Source: Bradyrhizobium sp. 21
Lineage (GTDB): Bacteria > Pseudomonadota > Alphaproteobacteria > Rhizobiales > Xanthobacteraceae
Length of the DNA stretch: 64,000 bases
Direction: 5' to 3'
Assembly: GCF_023073335.1 (NCBI RefSeq)
Contig: NZ_JADPJG010000008.1
Span: 40,583-104,582, forward strand
A model generated the notes under the pieces. That model did not search any database. It was not told the origin of the DNA and saw nothing but the letters and a program-made list of their open reading frames with translations. Positions 43,773-52,287 of the stretch are shown piece by piece. Made by a program: the position numbers and the translations under genes. How positions within the stretch are numbered: position 1 is the first letter of the stretch; each line of letters opens with the position of its first letter.

Positions 43773-44100
43773 GGCGGTTTCCGTCCTCGGTTTGGCGGGT
43801 CGGGCGGCAAAATTGCGAAGCCGCCTCAGGCCTTTGTGGCCGGATAGCGCACGGAATGGGCGCGTGCAACGGGAACTTGGGTCTGACAGGGCCGGATCGG
43901 CCCTGCGCAGGCCTCCCCTGCTCCCGGCGCGGTCTATCGCGAGCGTTCCCCGCACGCAGCGCAGCGTGCCATAAGCGCGTTTACGCGCGTCTTCGACACG
44001 CTATGGCGCTGCAGAACCGAGCTCCAGAAGTTGAGGCGACATCGGTCCCGGATCGCCGCGCGCTCAGGGCGCGCTTGTCCGGGACACGAGATCTGAGGGC
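43773..44100. other. Intergenic region upstream of ilvD
   Basis: 328 bp between the end of the ABC permease and the ilvD start. It must contain the ilvD promoter and the end of the ABC operon. Short palindromic GC stretches (GCGCGTTTACGCGC at about 43977-43990) may form a hairpin. No gene, no leader peptide and no clear riboswitch was found. Confidence 0.55.
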
Positions 44101-45024
44101 CTATTGCAGGGTCGGATCGAGGCGGTCGCGCAGCCAGTCGCCGATCACGGACACCGCCAGCGTGGTCACGACGATCGTGGCCGCCGGCGCCAGCATGATC
44201 CAGGGCGCCCGGGTCAGATACTCGCGGCCGTAGCCGACCATGTTGCCGAGGCTGGTCATCGGCGGCTGCACGCCGAGGCCGAGGAAGGACAGGCCTGATT
44301 CCATCAGGATCACCTCGGGGAAGACCAGCGTGGTCGAGACGATCAGCGTCGAGGCAATGTTGGGGAGGATGTGGCGCAGATAAATCCGCGCCGGGCTCGC
44401 GCCGAGCTGGCGGACCGCAGCCGCGTAGCCCTGCGCATTGGCGGAGATGGCAAGCCCGCGCGCAATGCGGGCATATCGCTCCCAGCCAAAAAATCCCATC
44501 AGGCCGATCAGCAGCGGCAGCGAGTTGCCGAAGAAGGCGAGCACCGCGAGCGCCATGATCAGGAAGGGCATGCTGGCCTGAAAATCGGACAGCATCAGCA
44601 CGAATTGCTCGACGAACCCGCGAAAATGCGCGGCGAGGAAGCCGAGCGTAGTGCCGACGATGGCTGAGATCGCGGTCGCGCCGAACGCGATCAGGAGCGA
44701 GATGCGGATGGAGACGAGCAGCCTTGAAAGCACGTCCCGGCCGAGCTCGTCGGTGCCGAGCCAATGCGCGACATTGCCGGGCGCCGACAGCCGGTTGCGC
44801 AGATCAAGTTGGGTGAAGGCGTAGGGCGCGATCTTCTCGGCGAAGGCCGCGATCACCAGCATCGCGACGATCCACGTCATCGCGAGCACGACCGAGACCG
44901 GAACGGCCGGAAAGCTGATGCGGCGGCGGGCGCTAGATTCTAGTTTTAACGCGTTTTCTTTACGCGAACCGGAATCCACTTCGCTTGAAAACGCTTTGGC
45001 GTCCTTCAGCGTTGCGTCGGTCAT
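44101..45024 (-). CDS. ABC transporter permease, peptide/nickel type (DppC-like)
   Basis: A 307-residue permease of the dipeptide/oligopeptide/nickel family. The chosen start MTDATLKDAKAF overlaps the stop of the preceding permease in ATGA. A cytoplasmic N-terminus of about 40 residues is followed by six or so helices. The family motif HWLGTDELGRDVLSRLLV and the EAA loop GYAAAVRQLGASPARIYLRH are visible. It is the last gene of the operon. Confidence 0.9.
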   Translation of the reverse strand: MTDATLKDAKAFSSEVDSGSRKENALKLESSARRRISFPAVPVSVVLAMTWIVAMLVIAAFAEKIAPYAFTQLDLRNRLSAPGNVAHWLGTDELGRDVLSRLLVSIRISLLIAFGATAISAIVGTTLGFLAAHFRGFVEQFVLMLSDFQASMPFLIMALAVLAFFGNSLPLLIGLMGFFGWERYARIARGLAISANAQGYAAAVRQLGASPARIYLRHILPNIASTLIVSTTLVFPEVILMESGLSFLGLGVQPPMTSLGNMVGYGREYLTRAPWIMLAPAATIVVTTLAVSVIGDWLRDRLDPTLQ

Positions 45025-45953
45025 GCATGCGCTCCTTTGGCGCGCAGGCGCGGGTCGAGGAAGCCGTAGAGGAAATCGACAACCAGATTGGACGTGACCA
45101 TGGTCATCGCGACCAGCAGCAAAATGCATTGCACGACGGCGAGGTCGCGGTTGGCGACGGCGACCACAAGCAGGCGCCCTACTCCCGGCCAGGCAAACAC
45201 GCTCTCGACCACGACCGCACCCGCAATCAGCGTGCCCACCATGAAGCCCAAAATGGTGACGGTCGGGATCGCCGCGTTCGGCAGCGCGTGCGACGTCACG
45301 ACTTTTCGCCAGGGCACGCCCTTGGCCGAGGCGGTGCGGATATAGGGCTGGCCCAGCACCTCGAGCATGGCGCTGCGGGTGAAGCGCGCCAGCACCGCGG
45401 CGCCGCCGAGGCTGAGGGTCACGATGGGCAGGATGGCGTGACGCCAGCTGTCCTGCCCGCCCGACGGCAGCCAGCCGAGCTGCACGGCGAAAACCAGCAC
45501 AAGCAGCAGCGCAAGGACGAAGCTCGGCACGGTGAAGCCGGCCACCGCCGTCATCATCACGGCCCGATCGATTCCCGAACCCCGGTGCAGGGCCGCATAG
45601 ATCCCGGCGGGAATGCCGAGTGCGACCTTGAACGCGAAGGCCGGCAAGGTCAGCGCCAGCGTTGCCGGGATTCGCTCCAGCACCAGCTCGATCGCAGGCC
45701 GCCCGTCACGCATGGAGCGGCCGAGTTCGCCCTTGGCGATGGCGCCGAAGTAATCGAGATACTGAAACCAGATGGGATCATCGAGGCCCCAGGCCTTGCG
45801 GAAGGCGGCGAGGACTTCCGGCGGCGCTTCCGGTCCCAAAATCATCAGCGCGGGATCGCCGGAGAGACGCAGCACCACGAAGGCAAAGGTGACGACGAGC
45901 ACGATCGTCAGGGCCGCGCGTCCGATCCGAATGGCGAAATAGCGCCCCATCAC
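45021..45953 (-). CDS. ABC transporter permease, peptide/nickel type (DppB-like)
   Basis: A 310-residue permease. Typical DppB features are the N-terminal YFAIRIGRAALTIVLVVTFA helix, GDPALMILGPEAPPEVLAAF in the first periplasmic loop, and the EAA loop YIRTASAKGVPWRKVVTSHA. It overlaps both neighbours by four bases (ATGA), as do all adjoining genes of this operon except the binding protein. Confidence 0.92.
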   Translation of the reverse strand: MMGRYFAIRIGRAALTIVLVVTFAFVVLRLSGDPALMILGPEAPPEVLAAFRKAWGLDDPIWFQYLDYFGAIAKGELGRSMRDGRPAIELVLERIPATLALTLPAFAFKVALGIPAGIYAALHRGSGIDRAVMMTAVAGFTVPSFVLALLLVLVFAVQLGWLPSGGQDSWRHAILPIVTLSLGGAAVLARFTRSAMLEVLGQPYIRTASAKGVPWRKVVTSHALPNAAIPTVTILGFMVGTLIAGAVVVESVFAWPGVGRLLVVAVANRDLAVVQCILLLVAMTMVTSNLVVDFLYGFLDPRLRAKGAHA

Positions 45954-46942
45954 GCCGCGTCCCGCGTCTCGGCCTGCGGCCCAGTCACGAGGTGGCAGGC
46001 AACCTGTCTATTACTTCCCACAGCTGAGAGGATCGGTGTCTCCGTCGCACAGCGCGCGATCGCGCCCGGGCAACGCGGATGAAAGGCGCATCCCTGGGGC
46101 CGCGCAGCCGGGTTCGGCGGATCGCCCGCCAGCACGATGCGGCCGGCGCTGCGGCGGCCAGGTGCCGGCGACGCCGAGACCAGCGCCTGCGTATAGGGAT
46201 GTTCGGGCCGCGCGAATAGATCATCGGCGCCGCCGATCTCGACGATGCGGCCGAGATACATCACGGCGACCACGTTGCTGATCTGGCGGACAACGCGCAA
46301 ATCGTGGCTGATGAACAGAAGCGTCAATCCGAGCTGGGCCTGGAGATCGCTGAGCAAATTCACCACCTGCGCCTGGATCGAGACGTCAAGCGCGCTGACC
46401 GGCTCGTCGCAGACGAGGAAATCGGGTTTGGTCGCCAGCGCCCGCGCCAGCACGATGCGCTGGCGCTGTCCGCCGGAGAGCGCGCCCGGATAGCGCCCGC
46501 CATGCGCGGGTGACAGCTCGACCGCGCGCAGCAATTCGCGGACACGGTCCTCGCGCTCGGGGGGCGTACCGAGACCGTGAATGTCCAGGGGTTCGCGGAT
46601 TTGGGCTGCGACCGGCAACCGCCGGTCCAGCGCCCCCAGCGGGTCCTGAAAGATCATCTGCATGCGCGCGCGTTGCGCACGCCATGCAGGCGTTGCGAGC
46701 GTGGCCATCGGCTTGCCGTCGAACCGCACCTCGCCGCTGTCAGGTGGCTCGAGGCCGAGCACGATACGGCCGGTGGTCGACTTTCCCGAGCCGGACTCGC
46801 CGACGAGGCCCAGCGTTTCGCCCCTGGGAATCATCAGCGACACGCCATCGACCGCATGAACGGCGGTGCTGCGGCCAAACATTCCGGAGCGCATGCTGTA
46901 GCTGCGCGAAATCGAGGACACCTCGACGAGCGGACTGTTCAT
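45950..46942 (-). CDS. ABC transporter ATPase, peptide type (DppF-like)
   Basis: A 330-residue ATPase. It starts MNSPLVEVSSISRSYSMRSG at an ATGA overlap with the upstream ATPase. Walker A is GESGSGKSTTGRIV, the signature [16 protein letters not shown], and Walker B FLVCDEPVSALDVS. The C-terminal peptide-ABC extension with Cys residues (GCAFHPRCPGAIARC) is characteristic of the OppD/DppF group. Confidence 0.93.
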   Translation of the reverse strand: MNSPLVEVSSISRSYSMRSGMFGRSTAVHAVDGVSLMIPRGETLGLVGESGSGKSTTGRIVLGLEPPDSGEVRFDGKPMATLATPAWRAQRARMQMIFQDPLGALDRRLPVAAQIREPLDIHGLGTPPEREDRVRELLRAVELSPAHGGRYPGALSGGQRQRIVLARALATKPDFLVCDEPVSALDVSIQAQVVNLLSDLQAQLGLTLLFISHDLRVVRQISNVVAVMYLGRIVEIGGADDLFARPEHPYTQALVSASPAPGRRSAGRIVLAGDPPNPAARPQGCAFHPRCPGAIARCATETPILSAVGSNRQVACHLVTGPQAETRDAA

Positions 46943-47922
46943 TCGGCGGCGATCCCAAGCAGCGCGCGGCGCGAAGCCTCGGCGCGGATGCACGCGACGG
47001 AGCGGTCGTCCGCGATAGGCGCCAGCGTCGGGGTCGCGAGACGGCACGGCTCCGCCGCCAGCTCGCAACGCGGCGCGAAGGCGCATCCATCAGGCATGCT
47101 GGCGGGATCGGGCACCGTTCCGGGAATAGCGGTCAGGCGACGCCTCGGCCCGTCGAGTGGCGGCAGCGCGCCGATCAGGCCCTGCGCATAGGGATGGACG
47201 GGATCGGCGAACAGCTGGTGGGCCGGCGCCTCCTCGACGATGCGGCCGGCATACATCACGGCAACGCGGTCGCAGTTTTCCGCGACGACCCCGAGATCGT
47301 GGCTGATCAGCACCATCGCCATGCCCGTCTCGCGGCGGATCGAAGAGAGCAGCTCCAGGATCTGCGCCTGAATGGTCGCGTCCAGCGCGGTGGTCGGCTC
47401 GTCCGCGATCAACAGGTCGGGATTCCCGGCGAGCGCCATCGCGATCATGATGCGCTGAACCTGACCGCCGGAGAATTCATGCGGATAGGCGGACAGCCGC
47501 CGCGCCGCATCGGGAATGCCGACGAGATCGAGCAGCCGCCGCGCTTCCGCCTTCACCGCGTCGCCCGTGAGATCGCGATGCAACGCCAGCGCCTCGCAGA
47601 GCTGCTTGCGGATGCTCAGCACCGGATTGAGCGCGCTCGCGGGGTCCTGAAAAATCATGGCGACGCGCCCGCCCCTGACATGGTCGAGCTCGGAAGCCGG
47701 CGCGGCGAGGATTTCACGCCCGTCAAGCAGCACCGAGCCAGAGATCTTCGCGTGCCTTGGCAACAGGCCCAGCGCAGCGAGCCACGTCACCGACTTGCCG
47801 GAGCCGGATTCGCCGACGAGGCCGAGGGCCTCGCCCTTCTGCAAGCTGAGAGCGACGCCGCGCAACACGGGCACGCCGTTGAAGGCGACGCTCAGGTCCC
47901 GGATGCTGACCAGCGGCATCAC
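46939..47922 (-). CDS. ABC transporter ATPase, peptide type (DppD-like)
   Basis: A 327-residue ATPase. Walker A GESGSGKSVTWLA, signature FSGGQVQRIMIAMALA and Walker B LLIADEPTTALDATI are intact, and the oligopeptide-type C-terminus GCAFAPRCELAAEPC is present. It starts four bases after the binding-protein stop. It pairs with the next ATPase to energise the transporter. Confidence 0.93.
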   Translation of the reverse strand: MMPLVSIRDLSVAFNGVPVLRGVALSLQKGEALGLVGESGSGKSVTWLAALGLLPRHAKISGSVLLDGREILAAPASELDHVRGGRVAMIFQDPASALNPVLSIRKQLCEALALHRDLTGDAVKAEARRLLDLVGIPDAARRLSAYPHEFSGGQVQRIMIAMALAGNPDLLIADEPTTALDATIQAQILELLSSIRRETGMAMVLISHDLGVVAENCDRVAVMYAGRIVEEAPAHQLFADPVHPYAQGLIGALPPLDGPRRRLTAIPGTVPDPASMPDGCAFAPRCELAAEPCRLATPTLAPIADDRSVACIRAEASRRALLGIAAE

Positions 47923-47925
47923 CGA

Positions 47926-49563
47926 TCAGGCCTCGAAATTGCCGGCGCGGAAATCCATCGCGAACGCGGGGGCCGCCTTCCACTTGATCGACTTCGGCTT
48001 GGCGGTGAAGGTCGCGTTTTGGTGCAGCACCGTGTAGGCGGGGTCTTCGCGCTCGGCGATCTCCAGCATGCGGCGGAACGCCTTCTTGCGGGCGGCACGG
48101 TCGATCGAGGTCTCCAGAAACTCAGAGAGCGTGTTCAGCTCGGCATTGCTCCACTCGCCGATCTGCTGCTGCTGGCCATTCGGGCCGTGCTGGGCCACCA
48201 GCGACGAGACCGGATCGTTGAAGGCCGCAGAGTTCGACCAGTCGCGCACCGCGCGGGTCGGTGCCCGCTCCATGATCTGCGACCAGTTCTCCTTGGTCTC
48301 GATCTGCACGTTGAGCCCGACCGACTTCCACATCTCGACCAGCACCTGCGCGGTCGCGACCTGGTTGGTGTAGTAATTGTTGAGCAGGCGATAGGGAATG
48401 GGATCGCCCTTGTAGTTGGCCTGCTTCAGCAGGTCCTGCGCAACCTTGGGATCATAGGCCGGCACGTTCCAGTCGGCATTGAACATGTCGCCATAGAATT
48501 CCCACTGAAGGCCCTTCGGGACGCGGGTGCGGCCGGCCCACAGACTGTCGACGATGGCCTGGCGGTCGATCGAATGGGTGAAGGCGCGTCTTACAAGCGG
48601 ATTGGCGAGCTGGGCGTGGTTCTTATCGAACACGGTCAGGCGGTGATTGAGGATGGTGCCGCCCTGCACTTCGAACGCGGCGTTCTTCTCGATGCCGGCG
48701 ATCTGGTCCGGCGGGATGTCGCAGGCGAACTGGTATTCACCCGACAGCAGCCCGTTGATGCGGCTCGCGACCTCGGGCACTTCGAGGAAGCGGATGCGCT
48801 TGAGCGGCGGCCGACCTCCCCAATATTCGTCATGCGCTTCCAGCGTCAGCGACACGTCGGGCTTGAGCTCGACGACCTTGTAGGGGCCGGTCGTAACAGG
48901 CTTGCGCGCCCAATCCAGATAGCTCGCGGATTCGGCCCAGGCGCGGCGGTTGGCGATGTCGGAGCCATAACGCGACAGCCGGCCCTCGATGGTGACGTCG
49001 GGCGTCGCGTTGTAGAAGCGCACCGTGTACTTGTCGACGGCATCGACGCGAACGAGATCCGGCCAGATGCGGCGGGCAACGGCCGGCACATCAGGCGGCA
49101 GCTCCTTGCCGGGCTTCGGCATCGGGATCTTCTCAAACGCCTGGATGGTGGAGCGGCTCTTGGCCTCGGTCTCGCCGAACATGCGCTCGCGGCTGAAGGT
49201 GAAGACGACGTCTTCGGCCGTGAGTTCGTCGCCATTGTGGAACTTCACGCCCTGGCGCAGTTTCACCTCGACGGTCTGGTCGTCGATGCGACGCCACTCG
49301 GTCGCAAGCCCCGGGACGGCCTCGAGGCTGCCACGCCAGTTCTTGGAGATCAGGCCTTCCCAGATCGAGGAGAAGAACACGCGCTCGCCAACATTGGACT
49401 GCTCGCGCAGCACGTCGAGCACGTTGGAGTTCGTGACCTTCTGCACGGCGATCGTCACCGACGGACGGTTGTCGGCCTGTCCGATGGCAAAGCGCGGCAG
49501 CAAAAAGGTGCCGGCAGCAGCGCCGCCGGATTTCAGGATGCTGCGACGGGTAAGCTTGCTCAT
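47926..49563 (-). CDS. ABC transporter substrate-binding protein, family 5
   Basis: A 545-residue periplasmic binding protein with a Tat-type signal (MSKLTRRSILKSGGAAAGTF, cleaved after AIGQA). Family-5 landmarks are FHNGDELTAEDVVFTFSRE, YDPKVAQDLLKQANYKGDP and AARKKAFRRMLEIAEREDP. AGGGGA precedes the ATG. The operon has no gene that fixes its ligand; peptides, opines, glycosides or nickel are all possible. The sugar-isomerase-like gene just upstream hints at a sugar or sugar-acid derivative. Confidence 0.92.
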   Translation of the reverse strand: MSKLTRRSILKSGGAAAGTFLLPRFAIGQADNRPSVTIAVQKVTNSNVLDVLREQSNVGERVFFSSIWEGLISKNWRGSLEAVPGLATEWRRIDDQTVEVKLRQGVKFHNGDELTAEDVVFTFSRERMFGETEAKSRSTIQAFEKIPMPKPGKELPPDVPAVARRIWPDLVRVDAVDKYTVRFYNATPDVTIEGRLSRYGSDIANRRAWAESASYLDWARKPVTTGPYKVVELKPDVSLTLEAHDEYWGGRPPLKRIRFLEVPEVASRINGLLSGEYQFACDIPPDQIAGIEKNAAFEVQGGTILNHRLTVFDKNHAQLANPLVRRAFTHSIDRQAIVDSLWAGRTRVPKGLQWEFYGDMFNADWNVPAYDPKVAQDLLKQANYKGDPIPYRLLNNYYTNQVATAQVLVEMWKSVGLNVQIETKENWSQIMERAPTRAVRDWSNSAAFNDPVSSLVAQHGPNGQQQQIGEWSNAELNTLSEFLETSIDRAARKKAFRRMLEIAEREDPAYTVLHQNATFTAKPKSIKWKAAPAFAMDFRAGNFEA

Positions 49564-49594
49564 GACGATAATCCCCTGCCCTGTGTGATGTCGA

Positions 49595-50410
49595 TTATTC
49601 AGCGAGACCGAGCGCGGTGAGATGCGCAGCACCAGCGCGGACGTCGTCGTGATTGCGCAGTTCGAGGATCAGCCGCGGGTTGGAATTCAGCCGGCCCAGC
49701 GCGCGGAACAATGCGACCCACGGGATATTGCCCTCGCCCGGGGCCCAGTGCCGGTCGGCAAAGCCGTCGGTGTCCTGCAGATGGACGTGCGTCAGCATGT
49801 CGCCGGCGGTTTCGACGTAGTAGTCGACCGGCGGCGCGCCGGTGGAGATGTGCGCGTAATTGGCGTGGCCAGTGTCGAGGGAGACGCGCACCTTGCTGCT
49901 TTCGAGCGCCTTGGCGAGGCGCACGCGATCGCGTGGATCCTTGTCCTCGATGTTCTCGATGACGATCTCGCAGCCGATGGTTTCAGCGCGCATGATCACC
50001 TCGGCGAGTGTCGCCTTGACGCGTTCGACGAGATTGCCACGGGTGTCCGGATAGAGATCGAGATTGTTGTGGTCCCAGGTCGTGAACGGCGAATGGATCA
50101 CCATCTGCGTTGCGCCGAGGAATTCCGCTGCTTCGAGGCCCTGAAGCAGGCGCTTCGTCACGACCTGGCGGATCATCGGATCATGGCTGTCGATCTTGAA
50201 ACCCCAGAACGGGCCGTGGATGCCGAGCCGGCCGGTATGGCCTGAGAGCATCTGCTTGATCTCGGCGGCCGTGCTGCGCCAGTCGCTATCGAGCAGGTCG
50301 GCGCGGAAGAAATCCTGGATTTCGAGATCACGCTGCCGTTCCAGAAGCCAGTCGCGGTGGGTGGGGATTGATCTGATGGACAGTGCGGCACCCAACACCG
50401 GCTTCGACAT
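49595..50410 (-). CDS. Sugar phosphate isomerase/epimerase-like (AP_endonuc_2)
   Basis: A 271-residue TIM barrel of the xylose isomerase-like family. Family residues are visible in RLGIHGPFWGFKID, IVIENIEDKDPRDRVRLA (metal Glu), VSLDTGHANYA (Asp/His) and MLTHVHLQDTDGFADRHW followed by GEGNIPW, the metal-binding end. It is the first gene of the operon and is followed after 31 bases by the binding protein, a pairing common where the transporter takes up a sugar or sugar acid. GGGAG precedes the ATG. Confidence 0.88.
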   Translation of the reverse strand: MSKPVLGAALSIRSIPTHRDWLLERQRDLEIQDFFRADLLDSDWRSTAAEIKQMLSGHTGRLGIHGPFWGFKIDSHDPMIRQVVTKRLLQGLEAAEFLGATQMVIHSPFTTWDHNNLDLYPDTRGNLVERVKATLAEVIMRAETIGCEIVIENIEDKDPRDRVRLAKALESSKVRVSLDTGHANYAHISTGAPPVDYYVETAGDMLTHVHLQDTDGFADRHWAPGEGNIPWVALFRALGRLNSNPRLILELRNHDDVRAGAAHLTALGLAE

Positions 50411-50761
50411 GGCTTGCTCCCTTGGCCGTCAACGATGACGGGAGCAGCGCTAGACCAGTTCAATGACAGGCCGGTGAATGCAGGTTCCGAAGCGCTGAGG
50501 AGATGTGGACATCTCGAGAGCGCGTGCATCACGCGTGCATCGAATTCAGGCAGTACGATCGAACCGAATGCGGACGAACGCATATGCCTGCAGCATCCGA
50601 TACGTTCGTATCCGTAGTGATCCGGAATGGAATCCTATTCTGATGTCGCGTACATCGCGGGGCATCGATCGGCGGCCTTCCAAGGGCATCACCCTCTGAT
50701 CGCGCACCACGGGGTTGGGGGACCACATGGGGCGGGGGGATCAAAGGCTGGGGCAAGGTTA

Positions 50762-50794
50762 CGAGGTCCGGACTCCTAGGCACTCCGGACCTCG
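50762..50794. other. Perfect inverted repeat (hairpin)
   Basis: Arms CGAGGTCCGGA (50762-50772) and TCCGGACCTCG (50784-50794), 11 bp perfect, loop 11 bases. It follows a second hairpin downstream of the DUF1236 gene. It could be part of a tandem terminator, but no T-run follows. Confidence 0.5.
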
Positions 50795-50817
50795 GGACTT
50801 TCTAGATTGAACGTGAT

Positions 50818-50853
50818 TTCGCGCCGCCGGCTTGATCAGCCGTGCGGCGCGAA
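50818..50853. terminator. Hairpin downstream of DUF1236 gene, possible terminator
   Basis: TTCGCGCCGC with GCGGCGCGAA and an inner GGCT/AGCC pair form a long GC-rich stem around TGATC. It lies 33 bases beyond the stop of the minus-strand DUF1236 gene. There is no clear T-run on that strand; on the plus strand GTCGTTTT follows. Termination is therefore plausible but not textbook. Confidence 0.45.
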
Positions 50854-50886
50854 GTCGTTTTGGCGTCGTTATGCCGACACGGGCGC

Positions 50887-52155
50887 CTAGCGCGTCTGCG
50901 GCTCGAGCGTGATCGTGCAATCACCCTGCCCTTGCGTTGCGACCACGATGTCGCCAGCGTTGGCGCCAAGGGAAACCGGTGCGGACGAGCCGCCGCCGGG
51001 TAACTGAACAGTCACGGTCAGCGAATCGCTGCGGGCGCTCGAGCCGACGGTCGATGGTTCTGCTTCGACCACGTTACCCGAGGCGTCACGCCGCATGATG
51101 CGGCAATTCACATTGTTGCTCGCGTTGCTGCCGCCGGCGGCGGCCATGCTCGACGAGGTACCACCGCCCATTTGCGCACGGGCTCGCGACGGATCGCGGG
51201 GCACCTGACTGACGATGCGATGCGTCCGCGGCTCCACAATGACCACGTCGTCATCTGTGGCGAAATACTCGTAGTCCCGATATTCGGGCTCGATCGAGAC
51301 GATCTCCGGCGGCAGCCGATAGAGATGCACGTGCGACGGGATGGCCTCGCCGACCCGGATCGAAATGTTCAGGTTGCGCTCCGGCTGCGCCAGGCGCTCA
51401 CGGCTCAGGCGTTCCGAGATTTGCACCTGCTTCTCGGAGCTCACACGGGTCTGCTGACTGACCTGCGTGTTGGTCTGGGTTGTTTGATTGGCCTGATTGG
51501 TCTGCGTGCCCGTTTGGGATGGCGCGGTCTGTGCGTTGTTGGTCGGCGGTGTCCGGTTGGTGTCGGTCGCCGTTGCCGGCCGGTTACCCTGTTGCGCCGG
51601 CGGCTGCTGCTCCGCTGCGTTGTGCGGAGGCTGGTTCTGGTTGCGGTCGTTCTGGTTCGCGGTGGCTCCCGTGCGCTCGTTGTGCTGGCCAGCCGGGCCG
51701 GTCTTGGATTTTTCGGACTCGGCCGTCGATTTCTGCGGCGCGGACTTGTCCTGCTTTTCCTGCTTGGTCTCCGCGCTGCTCTTGCCGCTTTCGTGACCTT
51801 GCTTCGCGGTGTCGGCTTCCCGGTTGCGATCGCGCGCGGGCTCGCGGGATTCTTGGGCCTGTTCCTTCGCCTTCGGCTGATCGTGCTCGGCAGCCGCCGC
51901 CGGCTGTCTCTTCTCGTCATTGGCTTCATGCTTGGCAGCGCCGCCCTTCTCCTCGCGGCCGGCTCCCTGCAGCTTCTCCTGGGCGCCCTGCGCGCGCTCC
52001 TGAACCGATCCACCGTGCTGCGGCGCGGCGCCTTTCGCCGGTTCCTCTGTTCGCTTCGGCTCATCTCTCCGCTCGCCCGGCGCCTGGGCATAGGCCAAAC
52101 CGGACGCGAGCATCAGTCCGATAGCTGCAGTCGATAACATCAAGTGCTTACGCAT
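50887..52155 (-). CDS. Secreted DUF1236 protein with long low-complexity region
   Basis: A 422-residue exported protein (signal MRKHLMLSTAAIGLMLASGL AYA-QAPG). Residues about 25-215 are low complexity, rich in Lys, Glu, Gln, Asn, Pro and Thr, and probably disordered. The DUF1236 domain (about 225-310) reads VSSEKQVQISERLSRERLAQ, IPSHVHLYRLPPEIVSIEPE and YRDYEYFATDDDVVIVEPRT. A further C-terminal domain of about 100 residues has two Cys (NCRIMRR, GDCTITL). DUF1236 proteins are frequent in Bradyrhizobium and Mesorhizobium, with unknown function. The start has GAGGAGAGGG in front. Confidence 0.85.
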   Translation of the reverse strand: MRKHLMLSTAAIGLMLASGLAYAQAPGERRDEPKRTEEPAKGAAPQHGGSVQERAQGAQEKLQGAGREEKGGAAKHEANDEKRQPAAAAEHDQPKAKEQAQESREPARDRNREADTAKQGHESGKSSAETKQEKQDKSAPQKSTAESEKSKTGPAGQHNERTGATANQNDRNQNQPPHNAAEQQPPAQQGNRPATATDTNRTPPTNNAQTAPSQTGTQTNQANQTTQTNTQVSQQTRVSSEKQVQISERLSRERLAQPERNLNISIRVGEAIPSHVHLYRLPPEIVSIEPEYRDYEYFATDDDVVIVEPRTHRIVSQVPRDPSRARAQMGGGTSSSMAAAGGSNASNNVNCRIMRRDASGNVVEAEPSTVGSSARSDSLTVTVQLPGGGSSAPVSLGANAGDIVVATQGQGDCTITLEPQTR

Positions 52156-52287
52156 GGTCCCTCTCCTCGCCAATTCGCAACGACAGACGCGAACGTGCTT
52201 AAAGGGCGAAGGTTCCTGTGCGGGAACGAGGAGGCGAGCGCTCGGCGCTTCGGGAGGACCACCGATATTCGCTATCGGCCTGACCGA

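Larger units (their letters stand above)
50411..50886. other. Intergenic region between isomerase operon and DUF1236 gene
   Basis: 476 bp without a gene. Both flanking genes are on the minus strand, so it contains the promoter of the isomerase/ABC operon and the 3' end of the DUF1236 transcript. Two hairpins lie near its right end (50762-50794 and 50818-50853). Confidence 0.65.

Noticed and set aside
41901..43847. 648-codon plus-strand open frame opposite ilvD
   Set aside because: ilvD motifs on the minus strand are unambiguous; this is a shadow frame.
46510..49620. 1036-codon plus-strand open frame opposite the peptide ABC operon
   Set aside because: Antisense to three recognised ABC genes; the translation is Arg/Asp/His/Leu-rich shadow sequence.
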